Assembly (NCBI RefSeq): GCF_029533155.1
Contig: NZ_JAIZDB010000002.1
Span: 124,001-188,000 of the forward strand
DNA from: Psychrobacillus antarcticus
GTDB taxonomy: Bacteria; Bacillota; Bacilli; Bacillales_A; Planococcaceae
Reading direction: 5' to 3'
DNA: 64,000 nt
The translations under genes and the position numbers were made by a program. This document shows, one piece after another, positions 9,145 through 17,381 of the stretch; positions within the stretch are counted from its first letter, which is position 1; every line of letters starts with the position of its first letter. Under the pieces are notes generated by a model. The model worked only from the letters and a program-made list of their open reading frames with translations, searched no databases and was not told the DNA's origin.

Positions 9145-9951
9145 ATGGCTAGTGAATGGTTTTTTGAATATGAAATTCAAGTTAATCGTCCAGGACTTTT
9201 AGGTGACATTTCTTCTTTACTTGGTATGCTTCGAGTTAATATTGTAACGATCAATGGTGTAGATGAAGGCAGACGGGGTATGCTCATAAAAGCAGAGAAA
9301 AAGGAAAATATTGAACGTTTTGAACATATTGCTTCTACTATGGAAACGATACAATTGACTAAATTTAGAGAACCTAAGCTTCGAGATCGTCTTGCAGTTC
9401 GTCATGGCCGATATATTCAGCGTGATGCAGACGATAAAAAAACGTTTAGATTTGTTCGTAATGAGCTAGGTCTTTTAGTAGATTTTATGGCTGAAATTTT
9501 TAAACAAGATGGACATAAACTTATTGGAATAAGAGGCATGCCACGAGTAGGTAAGACAGAATCAGTGGTAGCAGCAAGTGTATGTGCAAACAAAAAGTGG
9601 ATATTCCTGTCTTCTACAATGATCAAGCAAACAATTAGAAGCCAATTGGCAGGAGACGAGTTTAGCGATCGTAATATTTTTATATTAGATGGTATTGTAA
9701 CGAGAAAGTCAAATGATGAAAAGCATCTTCAGTTAGTAAGGGAAATGATGCGGATGCCAACTATCAAGGTCGTGGAACATCCTGATATGTTCATCCAACA
9801 TTCTGAGTATTCTATTGATGATTTTGACTATATTATCGAGCTCCGTCATACTCCTGACGAACAAATATCATATGAAATGATGGAAAAAAACCACGGAATA
9901 TCTGACAAAGGAATGACAGGCTTTGGTGGATTTGGTGGATTCAATTTTTAA
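9145..9951 (+). CDS. ymfK: DUF3388 protein YmfK (ACT-like N-terminus, P-loop-like motif)
   Basis: Conserved Bacilli protein of unknown function, 268 residues, preceded by GAAGGGAAAG. The first ~75 residues look like an ACT-type regulatory fold (EIQVNRPGLLGDISSLLGML, the usual start of an ACT domain). The middle has a Walker-A-like motif GMPRVGKTES near residue 135, followed by Walker-B-like FILDG. The C-terminus ends in a Gly/Phe-rich tail (GFGGFGGFNF). This suggests a nucleotide-binding protein with a ligand-sensing module, but no activity has been assigned. It lies 16 bp upstream of rodZ in conserved order. Confidence 0.8.
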   Translation: MASEWFFEYEIQVNRPGLLGDISSLLGMLRVNIVTINGVDEGRRGMLIKAEKKENIERFEHIASTMETIQLTKFREPKLRDRLAVRHGRYIQRDADDKKTFRFVRNELGLLVDFMAEIFKQDGHKLIGIRGMPRVGKTESVVAASVCANKKWIFLSSTMIKQTIRSQLAGDEFSDRNIFILDGIVTRKSNDEKHLQLVREMMRMPTIKVVEHPDMFIQHSEYSIDDFDYIIELRHTPDEQISYEMMEKNHGISDKGMTGFGGFGGFNF

Positions 9952-9967
9952 CGGGCAGGTGTTTTAG

Positions 9968-10828
9968 TTGACTGAACTTGGGGCTCGCCTAAAAGAAGCG
10001 AGAACAGCAAAGGGTTATAGTATTGAAGATTTGCAGGAAATAACAAAAATTCAAAAACGATACTTGGCAGGTATTGAAGAAGGTAATTATGCAACTATGC
10101 CAGGTGCATTTTATGTTCGTGCATTTATTAAACAATATGCAGAGGCAGTTGGATTAAATGGAGACGAATTATTAGAAACATATAAAACAGAGATTCCTTC
10201 CCCATCTAATGATGAAGTGACGAAAAATATTCCTGCAACTCCTTCTAGAAGAGCATTAGGTGGAAGTTCGAATAGTAAACTTATGGAGATTTTCCCGATG
10301 ATTATGGTAGTTGTATTTGTTATTGCCATTATAGTAATGTTTTGGTTCTTGTTTCAAAATAGAGCGGATGATCCTGAAGAAACTGTCACAAGTGATGAGT
10401 TAACGCAAGAGAATAAGCCGACATTTGAGGACAATGAAAATATACAATCTGGTGATGAAGTAAAACCAATAGAGGAAGAACCTGTTGAAGAAGAGGTCGT
10501 GGAAGAACCAATTCCTACTCAAGAGCTAAGTTTCGTCGATTTACAAGGTGTAACTTCCACATATAATTTATCGAATGCGGAAAACTATTTAGTAAAATTA
10601 GTCGCAGTAAATACAACATGGTTGAATATTAGGGATGAAAATGACAAAATTCTTGTCGATCAATCGATAACAGCTGGAGAAACCTTCGAATTTGATGCAA
10701 GTGCATTTTCAAAAATCCGTGTGCGTCTTGGACATGCTCCTGGAAATATTATTACAATAAATGACGAAGTAATAGAATTTAAAAGTACAGAAGTTACTCA
10801 AAATGCAGTAATACAGTTCAACAAATAG
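9968..10828 (+). CDS. rodZ: Cell-shape protein RodZ
   Basis: Bitopic membrane protein linking MreB filaments to the cell-wall elongation machinery. Layout: an N-terminal Cro/Xre-like helix-turn-helix over residues 1-75 (GARLKEARTAKGYSIEDLQE), a linker, one membrane segment near residues 112-130 (IMVVVFVIAIIVMFWFLF), an acidic Glu/Pro-rich periplasmic-side linker, and a C-terminal DUF4115 beta domain. The start is TTG at 9968 with the RBS-like GGGCAGGTG upstream. The 286-residue length is normal for Bacilli. It sits directly upstream of pgsA, as in B. subtilis. Confidence 0.9.
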   Translation: MTELGARLKEARTAKGYSIEDLQEITKIQKRYLAGIEEGNYATMPGAFYVRAFIKQYAEAVGLNGDELLETYKTEIPSPSNDEVTKNIPATPSRRALGGSSNSKLMEIFPMIMVVVFVIAIIVMFWFLFQNRADDPEETVTSDELTQENKPTFEDNENIQSGDEVKPIEEEPVEEEVVEEPIPTQELSFVDLQGVTSTYNLSNAENYLVKLVAVNTTWLNIRDENDKILVDQSITAGETFEFDASAFSKIRVRLGHAPGNIITINDEVIEFKSTEVTQNAVIQFNK

Positions 10829-10874
10829 TCATCTTAGTGATGGCTATTTTATTTGATATTGAAAGGAGTTTTTT

Positions 10875-11459
10875 ATGAAAATGAATATACCAAACCAAAT
10901 CTCTTTGTTTCGTATATTTTTAATCCCTATTTTTATGTTTTTTATGCTAATTGACTTCAATTGGGGAGATATTACATTACTAGGGGCAACTATTCCAGTT
11001 GGTCATTTCGTAGGTGCTATTATTTTTATTATTGCCTCGATTACTGACTTTATAGACGGTTACTATGCACGAAAATATAATTTAGTTACGAATATGGGTA
11101 AATTCCTTGACCCATTAGCAGACAAGTTATTAGTTTCTGCTGCTTTAATCATCTTAGTTCAGTTTGGCATGGCTCCAGCTTGGGTAGTCATATTAATTAT
11201 TAGCCGTGAGTTTGCCGTGACTGGTCTTCGCTTAATATTAGCGAATGAAGGGGAGGTAGTAGCTGCCAATCAATTAGGAAAAATAAAAATGTGGACACAA
11301 ATTGTTGCGATCTCTTCCCTTTTATTGGGTAATATATTCTTTGAAATGTTCCATATTCCTTTTGATATAATCATGCTTTATGTATGTCTATTCTTTACAG
11401 TCTGGTCTGGATGGGATTATTTTTATTTGAATCGCAAGGTGTTACTAGATTCTAAGTAA
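10875..11459 (+). CDS. pgsA: CDP-diacylglycerol-glycerol-3-phosphate 3-phosphatidyltransferase
   Basis: Makes phosphatidylglycerol phosphate, the committed step to phosphatidylglycerol and cardiolipin, in the membrane. The CDP-alcohol phosphotransferase motif is complete: DG-x2-AR-x8-G-x3-D-x3-D is seen as DGYYARK...MGKFLDPLAD. There are about six hydrophobic helices in 194 residues. RBS GAAAGGAG precedes the ATG at 10875. It is an essential gene in conserved rodZ-pgsA-cinA order. Confidence is high because the signature is exact. Confidence 0.96.
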   Translation: MKMNIPNQISLFRIFLIPIFMFFMLIDFNWGDITLLGATIPVGHFVGAIIFIIASITDFIDGYYARKYNLVTNMGKFLDPLADKLLVSAALIILVQFGMAPAWVVILIISREFAVTGLRLILANEGEVVAANQLGKIKMWTQIVAISSLLLGNIFFEMFHIPFDIIMLYVCLFFTVWSGWDYFYLNRKVLLDSK

Positions 11460-11477
11460 GCAGGAAGGAAGTTCTTC

Positions 11478-12734
11478 ATGAGAGCAGAAATTATTGCAGT
11501 AGGATCTGAGTTATTACTCGGGCAGATTACTAATACAAATGCGCGTTTTATATCCAATCAACTAGCAGAGATTGGAGTGGACGTATACTATCATACGGTA
11601 GTTGGGGATAATGCGGATAGGCTGTTAGATTCTATTCGAATAGCAGAAAAGCGAGCAGAGCTAATCATTTTCTCGGGTGGATTAGGACCGACAAAAGATG
11701 ATTTAACGAAAGAAACGATAGCTAAGCATCTAGGTATAAACCTTGTGCTAGATAATCATGCAATCGTTTATATTGAAGATTTCTTTAAGCGCATGGATCG
11801 TAAAATGACAGAAAATAATAAAAAACAAGCACTCGTTTTAGAAGGGTGTACCGTACTGGAAAATAAACATGGAATGGCACCAGGGATGTTACTTTCTAAG
11901 GAAAGCCATTCTTATATGTTACTTCCTGGTCCTCCAAAAGAGATGGAGCCAATGTTCCAATTCGAAGCGAAGCCATTGTTACCGAAGCTCCTTTTGGATG
12001 AAAATGTTATTATGTCCCATGTTATCCGTTTCTATGGAATTGGAGAAGCGGAATTGGAAACAGAAGTGCAGGATCTCCTAGACAATCAAACGAATCCTAC
12101 TCTTGCTCCTCTTGCCTCTGATGGGGAGGTTACACTTCGATTAACGGCAAAAAGCAAATCGGAAGACGAAGCTTGGAAAAAGATTGAAGAATTACAAGCT
12201 GAAATTCTCAACCGTGTTGGCAAATTTGTTTATGGCTATAATAATGATTCTTTGGCATCGAAGCTCAGAGAAATCCTTATTGAAAATAACCTGACTATTT
12301 CAGCGGCTGAAAGCATGACAGCAGGACTTTTTCAATCAGAGCTTGCTGCAGTACCGGGAATGGGAGAAGCTTTGGTGGGTGGAATGATCACCTATACAGA
12401 AGATGTGAAGATTAAGCAATTAGGTGTAGATGCTAATATTATCGAGAAATATAGCGTAGTTTCTAGTCAATGTGCAGAGCAAATGGCACTTTGCGTCAAA
12501 GAAAAATTTCAGACGGATATAGGTGTCGGGATTACTGGGGCAGCAGGTCCAGATGGTCACGGGGGTCAACCAGCAGGTACAATTTGGATTGGAATTGCCT
12601 TAGGTGACTCTAAGCCATTAACGTACAAACTAAATCTCTCTGGCTTACGAAACACGAATAGAATTAGGACAGTGAAGTTTACGATTTATTATTTGATCCG
12701 TTTACTGCGCGAACAAAAATTAGTAGAAATTTAA
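11478..12734 (+). CDS. cinA: CinA, competence/damage-inducible protein with PncC-like C-domain
   Basis: Two-domain protein of 418 residues. The N-terminal MoaB/Mog-like domain (residues ~1-170) starts EIIAVGSELLLGQITNTN and contains FSGGLGPTKDD. The C-terminal CinA domain (~255-415) carries AAESMTAGLF and GITGAAGPDG, the nicotinamide-nucleotide amidase (PncC) type. It recycles NMN or ADP-ribose derivatives and is co-transcribed with recA in several Gram-positives. Here a strong terminator and a recA promoter lie between the two genes, so coupling would need read-through. It follows pgsA by 18 bp with a GGAAGG ribosome site. Confidence 0.93.
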   Translation: MRAEIIAVGSELLLGQITNTNARFISNQLAEIGVDVYYHTVVGDNADRLLDSIRIAEKRAELIIFSGGLGPTKDDLTKETIAKHLGINLVLDNHAIVYIEDFFKRMDRKMTENNKKQALVLEGCTVLENKHGMAPGMLLSKESHSYMLLPGPPKEMEPMFQFEAKPLLPKLLLDENVIMSHVIRFYGIGEAELETEVQDLLDNQTNPTLAPLASDGEVTLRLTAKSKSEDEAWKKIEELQAEILNRVGKFVYGYNNDSLASKLREILIENNLTISAAESMTAGLFQSELAAVPGMGEALVGGMITYTEDVKIKQLGVDANIIEKYSVVSSQCAEQMALCVKEKFQTDIGVGITGAAGPDGHGGQPAGTIWIGIALGDSKPLTYKLNLSGLRNTNRIRTVKFTIYYLIRLLREQKLVEI

Positions 12735-12745
12735 TTTTGATCAAT

Positions 12746-12780
12746 AAAAACGACCCAAAATTCAATTTTGAGTCGTTTTT
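12746..12780 (+). terminator. Terminator between cinA and recA
   Basis: AAAAACGACCCAAAATT pairs with AATTTTGAGTCGTTTTT, one mismatch, very short loop, ending in five Ts. Typical intrinsic terminator. Confidence 0.85.
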
Positions 12781-12813
12781 CACACTCAAAATGAAATAGT
12801 TGCAAAAAATAAA

Positions 12814-12827
12814 CGAATGAACGTTCG
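12814..12827. promoter_or_regulatory. LexA (SOS) box upstream of recA
   Basis: CGAATGAACGTTCG matches the Bacillus LexA consensus CGAACRNRYGTTYG at 13 of 14 positions. It ends 8 bp before the -35 hexamer of the recA promoter, a suitable place for SOS repression. Confidence 0.85.
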
Positions 12828-12835
12828 CTTTTTTC

Positions 12836-12864
12836 TTGTAAATTTCTCAAAGACCGAGTATAGT
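12836..12864 (+). promoter_or_regulatory. recA sigma-A promoter
   Basis: TTGTAA (-35, 12836-12841), 17-bp spacer, TATAGT (-10, 12859-12864). It lies about 50 bp upstream of the recA start and next to the LexA box. Confidence 0.75.
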
Positions 12865-12912
12865 AAGAATAGAAATAAAAAACATCATCATTTCTTTTGA
12901 GGAGGAAATTTA

Positions 12913-13983
12913 ATGGCTAATAATGATCGTAAAGCGGCTTTAGATATGGCATTAAAGCAAATAGAGAAACAATTTGGTAAAGGTTCCATTATGAGACTAG
13001 GAGAAAAAACAAATCTTGAAATTTCTACTTCACCTAGTGGTTCTTTAGCATTGGATGCTGCACTAGGAATAGGCGGATACCCAAGAGGACGTATTATCGA
13101 AATATATGGTCCAGAGAGTTCAGGTAAAACTACAGTTTCACTACATGCCATTGCAGAAATCCAAAAAAACGGCGGTCAAGCAGCATTTATCGATGTAGAA
13201 CACGCTTTAGATCCTGCATATGCACGAAATCTTGGAGTAAATATAGATGAATTACTTTTATCTCAACCAGATACAGGAGAGCAAGCGCTAGAAATAGCAG
13301 AAGCACTTGTCCGTAGTGGAGCAATTGAAATATTAGTAATTGACTCAGTAGCTGCTTTAGTACCAAAAGCTGAAATTGAAGGAGAAATGGGAGATTCGCA
13401 TATCGGACTTCAAGCACGCTTAATGTCCCAAGCGTTACGTAAGCTTTCTGGTGTTATTAGTAAGTCAAATACGATTGCGATTTTCATTAACCAAATTCGT
13501 GAAAAAGTTGGAGTAATGTTCGGAAACCCAGAAATTACACCAGGTGGTCGTGCACTTAAATTTTATGCTTCAGTCCGTTTAGAAGTAAGACGTTCAGAAG
13601 CGATCAAGCATGGCACCGATATTATGGGTAACAAAACGAAAATCAAAGTAGTGAAGAACAAAGTTGCTCCACCATTTAAAACTGCAGAAGTAGATATTAT
13701 GTATGGTGAAGGGATTTCTCAAGAAGGAGAAGTCGTTGACATAGGATCAGAGTTTGATATTATTCAAAAAAGTGGTTCTTGGTATGCGTACAATGAAGAG
13801 CGCATAGGTCAAGGTAGAGAAAATGCAAAACAATACTTAAAAGAAAATCCTGCTATTAAAGCAGAAATTACAGCGAAAATCCGTGAATCTCTTGGAATGG
13901 CAGCAGGCTCCTTAACGATAGGTGCCCATGAAGTCGAAGAGGAAGAAGACGGAGAATTTGAATTATTATTAGATAAAAAATAA
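12913..13983 (+). CDS. recA: Recombinase RecA
   Basis: Homologous recombination and SOS co-protease. It has 356 residues with Walker [10 protein letters not shown], Walker B region [10 protein letters not shown], the L2/ATP-cap region ([17 protein letters not shown]) and the usual acidic C-terminal tail. The start ATG follows a strong GAGGAGG. The gene has its own promoter with an adjacent LexA box, so expression should rise after DNA damage. Nothing unusual in length or motifs. A terminator follows before rny. Confidence 0.99.
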   Translation: MANNDRKAALDMALKQIEKQFGKGSIMRLGEKTNLEISTSPSGSLALDAALGIGGYPRGRIIEIYGPESSGKTTVSLHAIAEIQKNGGQAAFIDVEHALDPAYARNLGVNIDELLLSQPDTGEQALEIAEALVRSGAIEILVIDSVAALVPKAEIEGEMGDSHIGLQARLMSQALRKLSGVISKSNTIAIFINQIREKVGVMFGNPEITPGGRALKFYASVRLEVRRSEAIKHGTDIMGNKTKIKVVKNKVAPPFKTAEVDIMYGEGISQEGEVVDIGSEFDIIQKSGSWYAYNEERIGQGRENAKQYLKENPAIKAEITAKIRESLGMAAGSLTIGAHEVEEEEDGEFELLLDKK

Positions 13984-13990
13984 AACTCAG

Positions 13991-14024
13991 ATAGTCTCTC
14001 ATTCAATTGAGAGACTATTTTTTT
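13991..14024 (+). terminator. recA terminator
   Basis: ATAGTCTCTCA and TGAGAGACTAT form an 11-bp stem around a short loop, followed by a run of Ts. Confidence 0.88.
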
Positions 14025-14157
14025 AAAAAGAGAAAGTTTACGAACGCTGGAGGCAAAATCTTTAAGTAATAATCTGTATTTTTATTCGTTTAAATGAAAT
14101 TCACACACTTAAAGATGTTTATTTTGCCCTAGTTTACATATAATATACCTCCCTTCC

Positions 14158-14186
14158 TTGACAGAGTATTTCTACATCTATACAAT
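14158..14186 (+). promoter_or_regulatory. Strong sigma-A promoter for rny
   Basis: TTGACA (14158-14163), exactly 17 bp, TACAAT (14181-14186), about 110 bp before the rny start. The -10 hexamer is part of a small inverted repeat (ATACAATT/AATTGTAT, 14180-14197) followed by Ts. The rest of the 270-bp gap after recA shows no gene. Confidence 0.8.
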
Positions 14187-14294
14187 TAAAATTGTATAAT
14201 TTTTTTATTAATAAATGATTATAGGCATTGCGTATATGTTTTTGTATATATGTGCCGACTGAAACTAAAAAGTATAGCATTAGGGGGTGTTCGA

Positions 14295-15851
14295 ATGACA
14301 GAAATTATCATCTCCGCTTTGCTTGGTCTGATTGTCGGTGCCGTTGTTGGTTATATTTATCTAAAAAACGTGAACGATTCAAAAGTGACTGGTGCAAAAC
14401 AATCTTCAGCTAATATCATAGATGAAGCAAAGCGAGAAGCGGAAGCGTTGAAGAAAGAAGCACTTTTAGAAGCCAAAGATGAAGCTCACCAATTACGAAA
14501 TGAAGCAGAATCTGACATCCGTGAACGCCGAGGCGAACTGCAAAAACAGGAAAATCGGTTATTACAAAGAGAAGAGAACCTTGATCGTAAAGATGATGCT
14601 CTAAACAAGAGAGAAATAGGTCTTGAGCGTAAAGATGATGCTCTAACTGAAAGACAACAGCATATCGAACTGAAAGAAAGCAAAGTGGATGAACTAATTA
14701 AAAAGCAACAAACTGAACTAGAAAGAGTTTCTACTTTAACTCGTGAAGAAGCGAAAACAATTATTCTTAAAGAAGTAGAACATGAACTTGCTACGGATAT
14801 TGCTGTGATGACAAAGGAAGCGGAAACTAGAGCTAAAGAAGAATCCGATAAAAAGTCTCGTGAGATTCTTTCCCTTGCGTTACAACGTTTTGCAGCAGAC
14901 CATGTTGCTGAAACAACTGTTTCTGTAGTAAACCTGCCGAATGATGAGATGAAAGGTCGCATTATTGGACGTGAAGGCCGCAACATACGGACTCTTGAGA
15001 CGTTAACTGGTATTGATTTAATTATTGATGATACGCCAGAAGCAGTAATACTTTCAGGCTTTGATCCAATTCGAAGAGAAACTGCCCGTTTAGCACTTGA
15101 AAAACTGGTACAGGATGGACGAATTCATCCGGCGCGTATCGAAGAAATGGTAGAAAAGTCTAGAAGAGAAGTAGATGAACAAATACGTGAAATTGGAGAA
15201 CAAACAGCATTTGATATTGGAATCCATAATTTACATCCAGATCTGATGAAAATCCTAGGTAGACTCCGTTATCGTACGAGCTATGGTCAAAATGTGTTAA
15301 AACACTCCACAGAAGTTGCCTATTTATCAGGATTGTTAGCTGCGGAACTTGGTGAAGATGTTACACTTGCAAGGCGTGCAGGGTTACTACATGACATTGG
15401 GAAAGCAATTGACCATGAAGTGGAAGGAAGCCATGTAGAAATTGGTGTCGAATTGGCAACAAAATACAAAGAACATCCAGTAGTTATTAATAGTATTGCT
15501 TCCCATCACGGAGATACAGAAGCTACTTCTGTTATTGCCGTATTAGTGGCAGCTGCTGATGCATTGTCTGCAGCACGACCTGGTGCAAGAAGTGAAACAT
15601 TAGAAAACTACATTCGTCGCTTGGAGAAACTAGAAGAAATTTCTGAATCCTATGAGGGTGTAGAAAAATCATTTGCTATTCAAGCTGGTCGAGAAATTCG
15701 TATTATGGTTCGTCCAGATCAAATTGATGACTTAACTGCTCATCGTTTGGCGAGAGATATCCGTAAACGAATCGAAGAAGAATTAGATTACCCTGGTCAT
15801 ATTAAAGTAACTGTCATAAGAGAAACTAGAGCTGTAGAATATGCTAAATAG
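14295..15851 (+). CDS. rny: Ribonuclease Y
   Basis: Membrane-anchored endoribonuclease that starts decay of many mRNAs in Bacilli. There is one N-terminal membrane helix (residues ~4-24), then a long charged coiled coil (~30-200, Lys/Glu-rich), a KH RNA-binding domain ([17 protein letters not shown]) and an HD catalytic domain ([10 protein letters not shown]). It has 518 residues from the ATG at 14295, which follows TAGGGGGTG. A longer frame from 14250 has no ribosome site. Gene order recA-rny-ymdB matches B. subtilis. Confidence 0.97.
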   Translation: MTEIIISALLGLIVGAVVGYIYLKNVNDSKVTGAKQSSANIIDEAKREAEALKKEALLEAKDEAHQLRNEAESDIRERRGELQKQENRLLQREENLDRKDDALNKREIGLERKDDALTERQQHIELKESKVDELIKKQQTELERVSTLTREEAKTIILKEVEHELATDIAVMTKEAETRAKEESDKKSREILSLALQRFAADHVAETTVSVVNLPNDEMKGRIIGREGRNIRTLETLTGIDLIIDDTPEAVILSGFDPIRRETARLALEKLVQDGRIHPARIEEMVEKSRREVDEQIREIGEQTAFDIGIHNLHPDLMKILGRLRYRTSYGQNVLKHSTEVAYLSGLLAAELGEDVTLARRAGLLHDIGKAIDHEVEGSHVEIGVELATKYKEHPVVINSIASHHGDTEATSVIAVLVAAADALSAARPGARSETLENYIRRLEKLEEISESYEGVEKSFAIQAGREIRIMVRPDQIDDLTAHRLARDIRKRIEEELDYPGHIKVTVIRETRAVEYAK

Positions 15852-15900
15852 CATACAGTGATGGTTGGTGTTCTACTGTTTCATCCGTTAGTATTAACAA

Positions 15901-15927
15901 AAAGGCTTCGAAATGAAGCCTTTTTTT
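15901..15927 (+). terminator. rny terminator
   Basis: AAAGGCTTC / GAAGCCTTT stem with a GAAAT loop and a T7 tract. It ends only about 22 bp before ymdB. Confidence 0.85.
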
Positions 15928-15948
15928 CGTGAAAGGAATTGAAGTAAA

Positions 15949-16746
15949 ATGAGAATATTATTTATAGGTGATATCGTTGGGTCTATCGGTCGCGATACGC
16001 TAGAAGATTACCTCCCAAGATTGAAAAGAAAATATGATGTAGATGTAGTCATTGCTAATGGGGAGAATGCTGCTGCAGGTCGTGGGATTACGAAAAGTAT
16101 TTTCCAGTCATTGCTCCATATGGGGGTAGACGTAGTAACAATGGGTAACCACACTTGGGACCAAAAAGAAATTATGGATTTTATTGATGACACGGACTAT
16201 TTAATCCGTCCTGCCAACTTTTCAGAGGATGCTCCTGGTAAAGGGATGACTTCCATCTCTAAAAATGGACATACCATTTCAGTGATTAATATGCATGGCC
16301 GTACATTTTTACCCCCACATGATGATCCGTTTAAAATGGCTACCGAAATGGTTGCAGAGGCAAAAAAATTATCCCCTATCATTTTTGTGGACTTTCATGC
16401 AGAAGCGACTAGCGAAAAAATTGCATTTGGATGGCATTTAGATGGAAAAGCTTCTGTAGTAGTTGGAACACACACACATGTTCAAACAGCAGATTCTCGT
16501 ATATTACCAGGAGGAACAGCTTATATCACAGACGTTGGTATGACAGGGCCGTATGACGGTGTTTTAGGTATGAGAAAAGAAGATGTACTATACCGTTTCC
16601 AAACGAATATGCCAACTCGTTTTGAAGTACCTAAGGATGGACGTACTGTACTTAGCGGTTTCTTCGTAGAAGTAGACAATACAACTGGGAAAGCAATACG
16701 CCAAGAACGAATTTATATAAACGAAGATTACCCGTTTAAAGGCTAA
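15949..16746 (+). CDS. ymdB: YmdB-family metallophosphoesterase
   Basis: Calcineurin-like phosphodiesterase (YmdB/DUF1472) that in B. subtilis hydrolyses 2',3'- and 3',5'-cyclic nucleotides and affects biofilm and motility choice. The metal-binding motifs are present in order: GDIVGSIGRD, NGEN, GNHTWD, DFHAEATSEK and GTHTHVQTAD. Length is 265 residues, normal. RBS GAAAGGAATTG precedes the ATG. It is located between rny and spoVS as in B. subtilis. Confidence 0.95.
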   Translation: MRILFIGDIVGSIGRDTLEDYLPRLKRKYDVDVVIANGENAAAGRGITKSIFQSLLHMGVDVVTMGNHTWDQKEIMDFIDDTDYLIRPANFSEDAPGKGMTSISKNGHTISVINMHGRTFLPPHDDPFKMATEMVAEAKKLSPIIFVDFHAEATSEKIAFGWHLDGKASVVVGTHTHVQTADSRILPGGTAYITDVGMTGPYDGVLGMRKEDVLYRFQTNMPTRFEVPKDGRTVLSGFFVEVDNTTGKAIRQERIYINEDYPFKG

Positions 16747-16831
16747 AAAGTCTAAAAGATTCCTTCTGCGCATACGTTAGGTTATGGACCAGATGCAAGT
16801 TCATAATATAGCGACAAAAGGAGAAATGATT

Positions 16832-17098
16832 GTGGATGCGTTAAAAGTATCTTCCCGTTCAAACCCAAATTCGGTTGCTGGGGCATTAGTTGCAGTAATT
16901 AGAGAACAAGGGTATGCAGAGATGCAAGCAGTAGGAGCAGGAGCATTAAATCAGGCTATCAAAGCGATAGCAATTGCCAGAGGATTTGTAGCACCTAGTG
17001 GAACAGACCTAACTTGTTCTCCTGCCTTCACGGATATTGTCATAGCTGGTGAGGATCGAACAGCTTTAAAGTTACTTGTTGAAAAGAGATCAAAATAG
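16832..17098 (+). CDS. spoVS: Stage V sporulation protein S
   Basis: Small (88 residues) AlbA-like nucleic-acid-binding protein needed for spore coat assembly and normal septation during sporulation. The body is strongly conserved (SNPNSVAGALVAVIREQGYA, then GAGALNQA, ARGFVAPSG). The reading frame is open from 16784, but AAAGGAG at 16817-16823 is 8 nt before the GTG at 16832, and starting there gives the family's usual N-terminus (xDALKVSS). An ATG at 16826 is too close to that ribosome site. A terminator follows immediately. Confidence 0.94.
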   Translation: MDALKVSSRSNPNSVAGALVAVIREQGYAEMQAVGAGALNQAIKAIAIARGFVAPSGTDLTCSPAFTDIVIAGEDRTALKLLVEKRSK

Positions 17099-17105
17099 AC
17101 GGGAG

Positions 17106-17137
17106 GTCGCTGCTATTATAGTAGCGGCTTCTTTTTT
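17106..17137 (+). terminator. spoVS terminator
   Basis: GTCGCTGCTA pairs with TAGTAGCGGC, two G-U pairs, loop TTA, followed by TTCTTTTTT. Confidence 0.8.
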
Positions 17138-17175
17138 GAGGGATAAAATAACTTATTAGAAAAATTAATACAAAA

Positions 17176-17275
17176 CGAAGGCAAAGAGCGCCACTTTTCA
17201 AAAGGAAGGCAATCGAAGTTCGCCGCGTCCTGCGGCAACCTTTGCATAACCAACATTCTGTGGCCTCCGTCAAAG
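17176..17275. repeat. GC-rich intergenic repeat, short copy
   Basis: This block (GAGCGCCAC, AAAAGGAAGGCAATC, AAGTTCGCCGCGTCCTGCGG, TTGCAT, CTGTGG, CCTCCG in order) recurs at 20126-20225 with only scattered changes. It contains the small inverted repeat CCGC-GTCCT-GCGG. It is richer in GC than the flanks and non-coding on both strands as far as can be judged. It fills most of the spoVS-korA gap. Confidence 0.75.
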
Positions 17276-17381
17276 GTCTGATTTTCTATAAAAATTCGGG
17301 GAATACATAGTGATAAAGGTAACTTCATGATAAACTAATGAAATAAATTAGCATTTAATCTAATAGTAAGGAGATGTTTTT

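Noticed and set aside
11869-12081. 70-codon + strand frame inside cinA
   Set aside because: Out-of-frame shadow of cinA with no ribosome site or recognisable domain.
14486-14986. 166-codon open frame antisense to rny
   Set aside because: It lies opposite the Lys/Glu-rich coiled coil of RNase Y; such codons give long Ser/Phe/Leu-rich antisense frames by composition.
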